This document shows positions 30,239-42,026 of a stretch of 64,000 bases of DNA, piece after piece. Source of the stretch: Eutreptiella sp. 'Long Island Sound 2002'. Taxonomy: Eukaryota; Euglenozoa; Euglenophyceae; Eutreptiales; Eutreptiaceae. The stretch covers positions 29,705,380 through 29,769,379 of the forward strand of contig OZ038398.1 in assembly GCA_964036045.1 (NCBI GenBank), read 5' to 3'. The position numbers were made by a program, and so were the translations under genes. Positions within the stretch are counted from its first letter, which is position 1. Each line of letters begins with the position of its first letter. The notes beneath the pieces were generated by a model, which saw nothing but the letters and a program-made list of their open reading frames with translations, did no database searches and was not told the origin of the DNA.

Positions 30239-32315
30239 TCACAATCATCAAAGTGTCAAAACCTCCATGTTGCTGCACTACAACTGGTTCCTGGTCATTC
30301 CGCCTATCCAAGCCCACCACATGTGACAGGCGGCCGCAAGCAGGTCACAAAGCGCTCCACACATGCACGTCCTGGTTTGCATATGCAGCAATGTTCCGCA
30401 GTTCGAATCGAAGATAGCATTATGATAAATCCACTTGTTCGACCGTATCAATGTTTTCCGCGCCTTGGGCCTGTTTTGTTAACCTGTCTGAGCCCACCAG
30501 ATGTGACAGGCGTGCTGGATGGTGGGTGCCCGATCACAACTGCATGTGCACGAGCTGGTGTGCTTGTTGGCGGATCAGGAAAACACTGCACACTGGGCCT
30601 TTTGGGGTTTTTTTTTAATGCATTGCGATGGGCGCCTATTTTGACACAAGATCTGGGCACATCCTGCCGGTGTTTGAACAACTAAAAGGCACGGTGTTGT
30701 GTGGGTTCTCAGTTCCAAGTACGGGGCGGCTGAACAACCATCGTACGCCCAAGGTACGATGGGACCCATTGGTTGAGCAGGTTTGAGCACATCCTCAGCT
30801 GCTTGCGGCCACAAAACAGCTGTGAAACGTCACGATTCCCCCAAATGCAATTTGGAAATCACCTTGATCTGACAAGATCTTCCATGTGATTTTGTTTCAC
30901 TACAAACCCAATAATTGGAGGTACACACACATTTTGTTGCACTCTCCCCCAGTCTCCCCCTCACCCCCCCGAGGGCAGGCCAAGCACTAAGCACATCCCT
31001 GACTGTGATCCACACATTTCCCTATGGACTGTCCGGGTAAAATCAACAGCCGTCATGTACTCCAAGCTGCTGATCAGGGGGACGTCACCACAGCAACACA
31101 GGCTGCGGACGGAGCTTCAGCTCCGTCAACAACTACATCCCACTGAGACGATGAGATAGATGTCGAGATCTATGTCCCAAGCTACACGAGCTCTTAATCG
31201 GGCTACGTGCGTCCCCAGTGCTCGAGTACTTGTACTGTCCCGAGATGATGACCCAAACCCATCCCAGGACTCACAGAAGGCTTGCGGGAAACGCGAGACT
31301 TTGAAGCATTTGCAGGTCCCGCGAATCAGCCTGGAAACTGCGATTTTCCGCATCTTGGGCGGCCCACAGCCCTGACTGCACTGACCTTACTGGTTCCTGA
31401 TCACTTTTCGTAAAACTGGACCCACTGACCAAATGCCCCAAAACCCTAACCACAGCACATGCACCACCTTCCACAGGGTTGTACCCGACCTTCTCGTGCA
31501 AAACCCACAGCCACAGGAGCCGGCATGCGGTTGTCATACAGCGAAACCGTCCCTCACATCATCCTGCATCTCCTTGAAGTGATTGCAGGGACCACACTTG
31601 CTCGCATCCATGCCAGAGCTCCGAAAAATGAGCTGAGTGTTTTCATGTTGGGCTGGCGGGACAAGGCCAACACTGGCCCTCAGGTGACGTGCATCCCCTA
31701 ACGGTTTGAAGCAGATACCCCAGCACTGCAAATCAAGCCATACCAGGGAGGGCGGTGTGGAAATCATGTCCGCTGAAACTTCCATTACCAAAAATCATGA
31801 TGCTAAAAATCAGCGGCTGCCCTCCCTGTGCCAGCCATACCCTCTGCCCACCCCTTGGACGTTTGGCGTCGTGGGTGATGGGAAGACGCTGATATGCGTT
31901 GAAGGCCTTGCATGGCATGGGGGCCCTTCAAGCATTTGCTGTGTCAATACCCTGCAGAGGGGGGCCGTCATCACAACTGCATATTTCCCCCGAACTAGTA
32001 CGGCATGTGTGAAAACAATGGCAATTTCGGGCCTGTTTTTGGCCATCTTTGAAATCCGCCCATGCACATGGCTACAAGCGTACTGGGGCCCCGCTGCCAG
32101 CTCTTTGCTCAAAGTGGGTGAGATTCAATGTCCCATGCATCATTTGGGGTCTCACTGGCCACGGGACCGAAATTTCCATCTGAATGGAAGATCTTACAAG
32201 CGATTGCACAGCTGATAACAAAACAGTCAATACAAATCACCAATCACGAGGCCAATGATGTGATGGTGACCCTTGCAAATTGTAAACGTGCATGTCACAA
32301 CAAAAACAGCAATCA

Positions 32316-32501
<186 letters not shown>

Positions 32502-34577
32502 TCACAATCATCAAAGTGTCAAAACCTCCATGTTGCTGCACTACAACTGGTTCCTGGTCATTCCGCCTATCCAAGCCCACCACATGTGACAGGCGGCCGC
32601 AAGCAGGTCACAAAGCGCTCCACACATGCACGTCCTGGTTTGCATATGCAGCAATGTTCCGCAGTTCGAATCGAAGATAGCATTATGATAAATCCACTTG
32701 TTCGACCGTATCAATGTTTTCCGCGCCTTGGGCCTGTTTTGTTAACCTGTCTGAGCCAACCAGATGTGACAGGCGTGCTGGATGGTGGGTGCCCGATCAC
32801 AACTGCATGTGCACGAGCTGGTGTGCTTGTTGGCGAATCAGGAAAACACTGCACACTGGGCCTTTTGGGGTTTTTTTTTAATGCATTGCGATGGGCGCCT
32901 ATTTTGACACAAGATCTGGGCACATCCTGCCGGCGTTTGAACAACTAAAAGGCACGGTGTTGTGTGGGTTCTCAGTTCCAAGTACGGGGCGGCTGAACAA
33001 CCATCGTACGCCCAAGGTACGATGGGACCCATTGGTTGAGCAGGTTTGAGCACATCCTCAGCTGCTTGCGGCCACAAAACAGCTGTGAAACGTCACAATT
33101 CCCCCAAATGCAATTTGGAAATCACCTTGATCTGACAAGATCTTCCATGTGATTTTGTTTCACTACAAACCCAATAATTGGAGGTACACACACATTTTGT
33201 TGCCCTCTCCCCCAGTCTCCCCCTCACCCCCCCGAGGGCAGGCCAAGCACTAAGCACATCCCTGACTGTGATCCACACATTTCCCTATGGACTGTCCGGG
33301 TAAAATCAATAGCCGTCATGTACACCAAGCTGCTGATCAGGGGGACGTCACCACAGCAACACGGGCTGCGGACGGAGCTTCAGCTCCGTCAACAACTACA
33401 TCCCACTGAGACGATGAGATAGATGTCGAGATCTATGTCCCAAGCTACACGAGCTCTTAATCGGGCTACGTGCGTCCCCAGTGCTCGAGTACTTGTACTG
33501 TCCCGAGATGATGACCCAAACCCATCCCAGGACCCACAGAAGGCTTGCGGGAAACGCGAGACTTTGAAGCATTTGCAGGTCCCGCGAATCAGCCTGGAAA
33601 CTGCGATTTTCCGCATCTTGGGCGGCCCACAGCCCTGACTGCACTGACCTTACTGGTTCCTGATCACTTTTCGTAAAACTGGACCCACTGACCAAATGCC
33701 CCAAAACCCTAACCACAGCACATGCACCACCTTCCACAGGGTTGTACCCGACCTTCTCGTGCAAAACCCACAGCCACAGGAGCCGGCATGCGGTTGTCAT
33801 ACAGCGAAACCGTCCCTCACATCATCCTGCATCTCCTTGAAGTGATTGCAGGGACCACACGGCCTGCATTCATGCCAGAGCTCCGAAAAATGAGCTGAGT
33901 GTTTTCATGTTGGGCTGGCGGGACAAGGCCAACACTGGCCCTCAGGTGACGTGCATCCCCTAGCGGTTTGAAGCAGATACCCCAGCAGTGCAAATCAAGC
34001 CATACCAGGGAGGGCGGTGTGGAAATCATGTCCGCTGAAACTTCCATTACCAAAAATCATGATGCTAAAAATCAGCGGCTGCCCTCCCTGTGCCAGCCAT
34101 ACCCTCTGCCCACCCCTTGGACGTTTGGCGTCGTGGGTGATGGGAAGACGCTGATATGCGTTGAAGGCCTTGCATGGCATGGGGGCCCTTCAAGCATTTG
34201 CTGTGTCAATACCCTGCAGAGGGGGGCCGTCATCACAACTGCATATTTCCCCCGAACTAGTACGGCATGTGTGAAAACAATGGCAATTTCGGGCCTGTTT
34301 TTGGCCATCTGTGAAATCCGCCCATGCACATGGCTACAAGTGTACTGGGGCCCCGCTGCCAGCTCTTTGCTCAAAGTGGGTGAGATTCAATGTCCCATGC
34401 ATCATTTGGGGTCTCACTGGCCACGGGACCGAAATTTCCATCTGAATGGAAGATCTTACAAGCGATTGCACAGCTGATAACAAAACAGTCAATACAAATC
34501 ACCAATCACGAGGCCAATGATGTGATGGTGACCCTTGCAAATTGTAAACGTGCATGTCACAACAAAAACAGCAATCA

Positions 34578-34763
<186 letters not shown>

Positions 34764-36193
34764 TCACAATCATCAAAGTGTCAAAACCTCCATGTTGCTG
34801 CACTACAACTGGTTCCTGGTCATTCCGCCTATCCAAGCCCACCACATGTGACAGGCGGCCGCAAGCAGGTCACAAAGCGCTCCACACATGCACGTCCTGG
34901 TTTGCATATGCAGCAATGTTCCGCAGTTCGAATCGAAGATAGCATTATGATAAATCCACTTGTTCGACCGTATCAATGTTTTCCGCGCCTTGGGCCTGTT
35001 TTGTTAACCTGTCTGAGCCAACCAGATGTGACAGGCGTGCTGGATGGTGGGTGCCCGATCACAACTGCATGTGCACGAGCTGGTGTGCTTGTTGGCGGAT
35101 CAGGAAAACACTGCACACTGGGCCTTTTGGGGTTTTTTTTTAATGCATTGCGATGGGCGCCTATTTTGACACAAGATCTGGGCACATCCTGCCGGTGTTT
35201 GAACAACTAAAAGGCACGGTGTTGTGTGGGTTCTCAGTTCCAAGTACGGGGCGGCTGAACAACCATCGTACGCCCAAGGTACGATGGGACCCATTGGTTG
35301 AGCAGGTTTGAGCACATCCTCAGCTGCTTGCGGCCACAAAACAGCTGTGAAACGTCACGATTCCCCCAAATGCAATTTGGAAATCACCTTGATCTGACAA
35401 GATCTTCCATGTGATTTTGTTTCACTACAAACCCAATAATTGGAGGTACACACACATTTTGTTGCCCTCTCCCCCAGTCTCCCCCTCACCCCCCCGAGGG
35501 CAGGCCAAGCACTAAGCACATCCCTGACTGTGATCCACACATTTCCCTATGGACTGTCCGGGTAAAATCAATAGCCGTCATGTACACCAAGCTGCTGATC
35601 AGGGGGACGTCACCACAGCAACACGGGCTGCGGACGGAGCTTCAGCTCCGTCAACAACTACATCCCACTGAGACGATGAGATAGATGTCGAGATCTATGT
35701 CCCAAGCTACATGAGCTCTTAATCGGGCTACGTGCGTCCCCAGTGCTCGAGTACTTGTACTGTCCCGAGATGATGACCCAAACCCATCCCAGGACTCACA
35801 GAAGGCTTGCGGGAAACGCGAGACTTTGAAGCATTTGCAGGTCCCGCGAATCAGCCTGGAAACTGCGATTTTCCGCATCTTGGGCGGCCCACAGCCCTGA
35901 CTGCACTGACCTTACTGGTTCCTGATCACTTTTCGTAAAACTGGACCCACTGACCAAATGCCCCAAAACCCTAACCACAGCACATGCACCACCTTCCACA
36001 GGGTTGTACCCGACCTTCTCGTGCAAAACCCACAGCCACAGGAGCCGGCATGCGGTTGTCATACAGCGAAACCGTCCCTCACATCACCCTGCATCTCCTT
36101 GAAGTGATTGCAGGGACCACATTTGCTCGCATCCATGCCAGAGCTCCGAAAAATGAGCTGAGTGTTTTCATGTTGGGCTGGCGGGACAAGGCC

Positions 36194-37499
36194 AACACTG
36201 GCCCTCAGGTGACGTGCATCCCCTAGCGGTTTGAAGCAGATACCCCAGCAGTGCAAATCAAGCCATACCAGGGAGGGCGGTGTGGAAATCATGTCCGCTG
36301 AAACTTCCATTACCAAAAATCATGATGCTAAAAATCAGCGGCTGCCCTCCCTGTGCCAGCCATACCCTCTGCCCACCCCTTGGACGTTTGGCGTCGTGGG
36401 TGATGGGAAGACGCTGATATGCGTTGAAGGCCTTGCATGGCATGGGGGCCCTTCAAGCATTTGCTGTGTCAATACCCTGCAGAGGGGGGCCGTCATCACA
36501 ACTGCATATTTCCCCCGAACTAGTACGGCATGTGTGAAAACAATGGCAATTTCGGGCCTGTTTTTGGCCATCTGTGAAATCCGCCCATGCACATGGCTAC
36601 AAGCGTACTGGGGCCCGCTGCCAGCTCTTTGCTCAAAGTGGGTGAGATTCAATGTCCCATGCATCATTTGGGGTCTCACTGGCCACGGGACCGAAATTTC
36701 CATCTGAATGGAAGATCTTACAAGCGATTGCACAGCTGATAACAAAACAGTCAATACAAATCACCAATCACGAGGCCAATGATGTGATGGTGACCCTTGC
36801 AAATTGTAAACGTGCATGTCACAACAACAACAGCAATCAACACGTACCTGTCTCGCAGTTGGATCCACTATATCCTGCCGCGCAACAGCAGGTGTGTGAA
36901 TCGACACCATCAATGCATGTTCCACCATTTTGGCAGGGATTGGGTGGGCAATCGTCCACATCTGCAGGGAAGCGGAAATGATGTGGTCGCTGCCTTCTTG
37001 AGACAGCGGTGTAGCAGACACAGGGTCACAATCATCAAAGTGTCAAAACCTCCATGTTGCTGCACTACAACTGGTTCCTGGTCATTCCGCCTATCCAAGC
37101 CCACCACATGTGACAGGCGGCCGCAAGCAGGTCACAAAGCGCTCCACACATGCACGTCCTGGTTTGCATATGCAGCAATGTTCCGCAGTTCGAATCGAAG
37201 ATAGCATTATGATAAATCCACTTGTTCGACCGTATCAATGTTTTCCGCGCCTTGGGCCTGTTTTGTTAACCTGTCTGAGCCCACCAGATGTGACAGGCGT
37301 GCTGGATGGTGGGTGCCCGATCACGACTGCATGTGCACGAGCTGGTGTGCTTGTTGGCGGATCAGGAAAACACTGCACACTGGGCCTTTTGGGGTTTTTT
37401 TTTTAATGCATTGCGATGGGCGCCTATTTTGACACAAGATCTGGGCACATCCTGCCGGTGTTTGAACAACTAAAAGGCACGGTGTTGTGTGGGTCCTCA
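36194..37499. repeat. Truncated terminal satellite copy 17 and array edge
   Basis: The last unit keeps about 1,306 bases and stops matching near 37495-37499, just after GGCACGGTGTTGTGTGGGT. It has more private changes than the others: one C missing in GGGGCCCGCTGCC (36611-36623), AACAACAACAGC for AACAAAAACAGC, and a T-tract of ten instead of nine. Greater divergence at an array edge is expected because edge units take part less in unequal exchange. Confidence 0.9.
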
Positions 37500-37700
37500 A
37501 ACTGGAGACTGTACGTCCAGTTCTTTGCAGCGGCGCGCGAGATACTGCGTCAGGGCTTCAATGAATTCCACCGTGAGCACCTGAGCACAGCACCAATACC
37601 AGTTTGCAGGATACCGGCCCCTCAGCAGGAAATCTTGGGCATCGTAGAGGGGAGGTGAGGGACAAGAGATCCTGGACCGGGCACAGTGACACTGCAGAAA
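37497..37700 (-). pseudogene. Possible exon fragment ending at the satellite edge, unknown protein
   Basis: On the minus strand a frame runs to a TGA at 37497-37499 and reads in part LYDAQDFLLRGRYPANWYW, followed by a segment with VEFIEALTQYLARRC. It looks more protein-like (aromatic and amphipathic) than the surrounding low-complexity frames. It has no ATG of its own, so it would have to be a terminal exon. The stop codon lies exactly where the satellite begins, so a gene may have been cut by the array edge. I do not recognise the family, and the right boundary is approximate. It may be chance. Confidence 0.22.
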
Positions 37701-37957
37701 CCCCCACCTGGTGGACTATTGCACTGCCGGTTGGAAAGTTGACCATTTTTGATGACTGCTTTCTTCAGGCACCGAAAAAAAGGTGCTCCTCAGGGTCATC
37801 TTTTCAAAAACCCAGGGTACAAACCTGGTCACACTCATAGTCCAGTTGAAGTGAAATCTGGGGCTCAAAAAATGACATGGATATTCATCTCAAAAGTGGG
37901 GACAGGCCGCTGCTAGGTACATCCACCCCTGTGTACAGCGAACAATGACGTCCTCAA

Positions 37958-38082
37958 ATGGTCCGAACAGGAGTGTTCGTTGGACACGCCGTTCAGTACC
38001 TCATTAATTTGGCACCCAACAAGTACCTAATTGATTAGGTCCCCGACAAATATGGTCCGAGCGGAAGTGTTCGTTGGACACG
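37958..38082. repeat. Pair of 31-bp direct repeats, 94 bp apart
   Basis: 37958-37988 and 38052-38082 both read ATGGTCCGA, then six bases that differ at three positions, then GTGTTCGTTGGACACG. The 63-base spacer between them contains the palindrome at 38025-38040. No wider repeat unit is visible. Confidence 0.75.
38025..38040. other. 16-bp palindrome
   Basis: ACCTAAT-TG-ATTAGGT is a perfect inverted repeat with a 2-base centre, lying between the two 31-bp direct repeats. Possibly a remnant of a duplicated motif: GTACCT also occurs shortly before it at 38007. Confidence 0.6.
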
Positions 38083-38810
38083 GGGGATTAGATAGGTTTA
38101 GTGGGCAAAGGCAATGGCTGGGCACTAAGAGACACGCATGGCGTACCTCATGGCAACCAGCTTGAAGGCAATACCCCATCAGAGGGCTGGCCACGTGCCC
38201 TGTGATGACCGTCAGGACATCCATCAGCCGCGACGTATCAGCCACATCGAAAGGCCTTTCCCACCTGGCCTCCTACAACAACAGGGAATTCAGCACAGCC
38301 CCAGCATTGACCTGCCTCAGAAGCACTGCTGTATGCGAACCAGGACTCTCTGGCATTGCACGGTACCTCCCTGGTACGGCCTTTCAGCCCTTGGCTAAGC
38401 TGATATAGGCTTCAGAACGACACAATCATCAAACAGGTCACCTGCAGCGCCACTGTGTGCGGACAAAGCCTCTATTGCGGTTGCAGGTTTCCCTGGGCAA
38501 CGTTACGTCCACTCCGCTGGATGAATGATTGGCCTCCAACCGCCCCAGCGCGCTGCGCTCTCCTATCCTCGCCAGCCCACCCCAGCATTGTGGTGTGCCG
38601 CTGTGCGCATGTACCAGCCGCTTTGTTCTTTCACAGGTCATGGACGTCTGCTGTCTTGTTCTTCCACCATCGATTTCGACAGCACCGGGGCTGTGGTGCG
38701 CAAGTTTGAAACCAATGGAAGCAACAGAGCAGTCCGTAGTGGGAGGCCCAAGACCAGAGTGCACTGCTTCTGTGGTGCGTGCACGCCACATGATAGTATG
38801 CACGAAGTCG

Positions 38811-38876
38811 CCCCCCCCTACCTCCCCCCCCTACCTACCCCCCCCCTACCTCCCCCCCCTACCTCCCCCCCCTACC
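38811..38876. repeat. C-rich CCCCCCCTAC microsatellite, left arm
   Basis: Runs of seven to nine C separated by TA or TAC repeat about seven times, directly continuing the left terminal inverted repeat. Alignment of reads and assembly length here are likely to be uncertain. Confidence 0.85.
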
Positions 38877-38917
38877 TTCGGCTCGCTTCGCTCGACAGAC
38901 GGCTCGCTTCGCTCGAC

Positions 38918-38935
38918 GCGGGGGCCAGCCCCCGC
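38918..38935. other. Perfect G+C hairpin
   Basis: GCGGGGGC and GCCCCCGC flank CA, just after two copies of GGCTCGCTTCGCTCGAC (38879-38895 approximately and 38901-38917). The hairpin separates the left C-rich tract from the minisatellite. Confidence 0.7.
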
Positions 38936-38941
38936 ACCCCC

Positions 38942-39391
38942 CTTAAATAACATGACTCCTGCGGTGGCCACAGACCGCCTTGTGTGTGCACCGCCTTTTG
39001 TGTGTACCGCCTTGCCTGTGGCCCCTTAAATAACAAGACTCCTGCGGTGGCCACAGGCCGCCTTTTGTGTGTTCCGCCTTGTGTGTGCACCGCCTTCTGT
39101 GTGTACCGCCTTGCCTGTGGCCCCTTAAATAACAAGACTCCTGCGGTGGCTACAGACCGCCTTTTGTGTGTTCCGCCTTGTGTGTGCACCGCCTTCTGTG
39201 TGTACCGCCTTGCCTGTGGCCCCTTAAATAACAAGACTCCTGCGGTGGCCACAGACCGCCTTTTGTGTGTTCCGCCTTGTGTGTGCACCGCCTTCTGTGT
39301 GCACCGCCTTGCCTGTGGCCCCTTAAATAACAAGACTCCTGCGGTGGCCACAGGCCGCCTTTTGTGTGTTCCGCCTTGTGTGTGCACCGCC
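38942..39391. repeat. 99-bp minisatellite built from 16-bp subunits
   Basis: Units starting with CTTAAATAACA begin at 38942, 39025, 39124, 39223 and 39322. The middle three are 99 bp, the first is 83 bp and the last is cut at the C-rich tract. Each unit is CTTAAATAACAAGACTCCTG plus a short GC-rich link, followed by four 16-bp subunits of the pattern CCGCCTTnTGTGTGTn. The first unit is shorter by exactly one 16-bp subunit. Because 99 is a multiple of three, both strands stay open for about 170 codons, which is not evidence of coding. Confidence 0.9.
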
Positions 39392-39483
39392 TTCCCCCCC
39401 CATACCCCCCCCTACCTCCCCCCCCTACCCCCCCCCCCAACCCCCCCCCAACCCCCCCCCCTACCCCCCCCCCCTACCTCCAA
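39391..39483. repeat. C-rich microsatellite, right arm, with foldback into the right TIR
   Basis: Runs of C broken by TA, AA and TACC continue to 39479, then CCTCCAAGG leads into the G8 run of the right terminal inverted repeat. The C tract and the G run form a hairpin around CCTACCT-CCA-AGGTAGG. Confidence 0.8.
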
Positions 39484-39506
39484 GGTAGGGGGGGGCGACT
39501 TCGTGC

Positions 39507-40596
39507 GATATATGGCCACATAGTGATGGGTTTGTTCCAAGACGTAGGACCCGCCAGACGGTACTTTGGGTTTCGGCCAAGCACTGTGCCCTGAGGGGAA
39601 GGAGCTGGATCTCAATCTCGGGTACCAAGCAATGGCAGCAGGCCCCTTTGGACTGAATGCTTCAGAGGTTGATACTGGCCTGCATTCCTTCCACAGGCAC
39701 ACACCCCGCACGTGGGCCTTGGTGCTGTATGGGTTGCTGGCCAAGGCCCAACCCGCCGCAAACCCGCAAGATTGTGAATAACTGAGGGCGGTTGGACAGC
39801 AACGTCAAGATGGTATGCCACAACGGCGAAACAGCAAAGTCGATGTGCAAACAATGTCTACACGTACGGTAAAGACTGTTGAGAACCCCCTCCGCGAAGA
39901 GCAAACAAAATGCCGACTGCACAGGGCAGGATGATCAACAGGTCTGGCTGGCAGAGGCCTATGTCCGGGTCAGTAACCCCAAGTACGCAAGTACCAAGCA
40001 TGCCATGGTGTACGCTGCAGTGTGTGCGCTGTGCCGGCAGGTCGCAGGCCTGATGGCACCCCGGTCAAGTGGCGACATACGAGGAGACGTTTGGGGGGCA
40101 GGCAAACAAGAGCATGAAAGAGGCAGGGTACTGGGGCTGGTGGCACGTGGCAAAGCCACCTACAGCGTGGAATTCAGGGACGAAATGCTAAACTGTGTCT
40201 GGACAAACTCCCGGGACCAGTTGCTCCATAACCCTTGGACCTGGTCCCGCACATCTTCCTGCAAAATCCTGCAAACCGGAAGGCAAGGCGAAAGGCTGCT
40301 TTGGCGTCACGAATGTTACCGCCGTTGTCAAAAATGGCCCACTCGCCAGTGCAGGTTTGATGGTCGCCAAAGCGGTGTGCGTGCAGGTGGCCCATTGAAT
40401 TCAATCCAACCATCCAACCAGAATGAATGTATCAACACCCAACACGAGAACTCGAATCAAGACACTACTTCCTTAGACCAAAAATTGTGTTGAAAGAACA
40501 CGTTTCCGCAGCGTGTTCGCCACCTACCCGCTTTCACCCAAGTTCATACCCTCGAAAATTCACTGAAGAGCTCAGCTTGTTTTCCATCACCCGGTG
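39507..40596. other. No recognisable gene
   Basis: A 204-codon frame on the plus strand (39879-40493) starts with TTG, has no recognisable motif and overlaps frames of similar length on the other strand. I see no repeat family, RNA gene or conserved motif. An isolated hairpin GGTGGC...GCCACC lies near 40139-40160. Confidence 0.5.
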
Positions 40597-40890
40597 TCAT
40601 GTGGTTTCGTACCTAGCTACTTGGAAGGGGAGTACCCGAAATTGGTGGATGACGCCAAAATATAAAACGTCTTCCAGCGCCTGTTGACGATCCTTGCGCT
40701 TGAACTCCGTTATGCGACGGTAAAGCACCGCTTCGGTCTCGTTCAGTTGCAGCCAATCACGCTCCTCCTCCTCTTCTTGGCACTTGCACAACGAAGTCAA
40801 CTCGTTGTCCACGGTTTTGTAGAAGTCCGCCGGGTGAATCTCTTCTGTCGTGTACAGCAGTTCCCCAGCAGGGGATTTGGGGCTCAAACT
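40597..40890 (-). pseudogene. Possible exon of an unknown acidic/amphipathic protein
   Basis: The last 90 or so codons of a minus-strand frame, ending at a TGA, look protein-like. They contain ADFYKTVDNELTSLCKCQ, a run of five Glu, then YRRITEFKRKDRQQALEDVL and a hydrophobic end. The part further upstream translates AC and GA microsatellites and has no ATG, so only this part could be an exon. The F-Y-K-x-V-D-x-E-L pattern faintly recalls SPX-domain helices, but the rest does not follow. Function unknown; it may be a decayed gene piece. Confidence 0.22.
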
Positions 40891-41146
40891 TGAACAGAGG
40901 GCCGTGTCGGGACTGGCGTCTGGTCTGTTCGCCTGAAGAGCCAGGGAACGTTGTCTCACCGGCGACAATACCAGATCGCTGGTGTGGTGCGTGGTTCCAC
41001 TCTTGGCACGAATATCAATTCCAAAGGTCAAGGTAGGTGGCACGCAAGGCTTACATACCAGTCTGACTTTTTGTGCGAACTTGAAGGTGGTAGAGCAACG
41101 ACGAACAGTACCCCAAACCTGCAGAGAAGGTGCCAGGGCCGCGCGG

Positions 41147-41188
41147 GCACACACACAAACACACACACACACACACACACACAAGAGG

Positions 41189-41220
<32 letters not shown>

Positions 41221-41222
41221 AG
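41147..41222. repeat. AC then GA dinucleotide microsatellite
   Basis: A nearly pure (AC)n run to about 41183 is followed by GAGGGAGAGAAA and a pure (GA)n run to 41221. Adjacent dinucleotide runs of this kind slip easily, so the length may vary between copies of the chromosome. Confidence 0.95.
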
Positions 41223-41560
41223 GGGGAAGAGGGAGAGGTGGCGAGGTGGCCAAGGGAGGGCGGAGCAAGAGTTGGTGGGCACCTTTGACGAAAAAAGTGA
41301 AAGTTTGGTTGATACAAAGCATTACAAAGCATAGTGACACTACTTTGAAGCTTTGCGTGCTCGAACCTTGTGAGAGAGCAAGCACATTTGCGAGAGGCAA
41401 AGAATACATTATTCGCTTGACACACCGCACACACCACACTAACCTGTCCTCCTCTCTCCCAACTTCTGTGCCTTCAAGTTGGCACGCGAGGCAGTGCACA
41501 TCCATTCTTGCTGCCATAAAAAGAGCCTGCAACGAATAAATTATGTTGCACTCTATCAAC

Positions 41561-42026
41561 TCCTAGCCTCCCAGGAGCCCATAACCCAGCAAAGTCACAC
41601 ACCTGGACCTTTTTTTGTAAAAAAAGTAGAAAAAGTGCCTTTTTCTGCTTCAGAGTTGCAAGTGCAACAACTTTTTGAGACCTGGGAGCCTCAGCACTTT
41701 TTTAAGGTGCCTCCGTACAATAAACGACTGTACATTCTTTAAACTCTGAGTCTCCCAGGTGCCCACAACCCAGCAAAGTGACACACCTGGACCTTTTTTT
41801 TGAAAAAAAACAGAAAAAGTGCCTTTTTCTGCTTCAGAGTTGCAAGTGCACCGCATTTTTGAGACCTGGGAGCCTCAGCACTTTTGTAAGGTGGCTCCGT
41901 ACAGTAAATGACTGTACATTCTTTAAACTCTGAGTCTCCCAGGTGCCCACAACCCAGCAAAGTGACACACCTGGACCTTTTTTTGTAAAAAAGTAGAAAA
42001 AGTGCCTTTTTCTGCTTCAGAGTTGC
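41561..42026. repeat. 184-bp tandem repeat, about 2.5 copies
   Basis: CAGCAAAGT recurs at 41587, 41771 and 41955, exactly 184 bp apart; the third copy ends where AGAGTTGC diverges near 42026. Each unit contains a perfect hairpin AGAAAAAG-TGC-CTTTTTCT, and full units also contain CTGGGAG/CTCCCAG inverted arms some 75 bp apart. Copies 1 and 2 differ at about a tenth of positions by eye. Confidence 0.85.

Larger units (their letters stand above)
37500..38799. other. No recognisable gene between satellite and TIR element
   Basis: Apart from the possible exon fragment at the left edge, this stretch has only short frames in all phases. Most of them overlap on both strands and begin with non-ATG codons. 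It holds a pair of 31-bp direct repeats and a 16-bp palindrome, listed separately. I see no RNA gene or promoter. Confidence 0.6.
38800..39506. mobile_element. 707-bp element with 23-bp terminal inverted repeats enclosing a minisatellite
   Basis: The left end (38800-38822) starts GCACGAAGTCG, then eight C, then TACC. The right end (39484-39506) is its exact reverse complement, ending CGACTTCGTGC. Between the ends lie C-rich CCTACC tracts on both sides, a G+C hairpin and a minisatellite, and no plausible transposase. The arrangement fits a small non-autonomous DNA element (MITE-like) whose interior has been overrun by tandem repeats. Flanks GATAGTAT and GATATATG are similar but not a clean target duplication. 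Alternatively the two ends are copies of one repeat inserted in opposite directions. Confidence 0.5.

Noticed and set aside
38942-39391. Possible CRISPR-like array
   Set aside because: Units are contiguous tandem repeats without unique spacers, in eukaryotic-type DNA.
38792-39515. GATAGTAT / GATATATG as a target duplication of the TIR element
   Set aside because: Only the first four bases match in register; too weak to claim.
38872-39523. Frames of 171 and 179 codons on opposite strands over the minisatellite
   Set aside because: They exist only because the 99-bp period is a multiple of three; the proteins are pure repeats.
39879-40493. 204-codon plus-strand frame
   Set aside because: Starts with TTG, shows no motif or compositional sign of a protein, and has competing frames on the other strand.
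40891-41559. Upstream two thirds of the minus-strand frame that ends at 40597
   Set aside because: It translates the AC and GA microsatellites into Val/Cys and Ser/Leu runs and has no ATG start.
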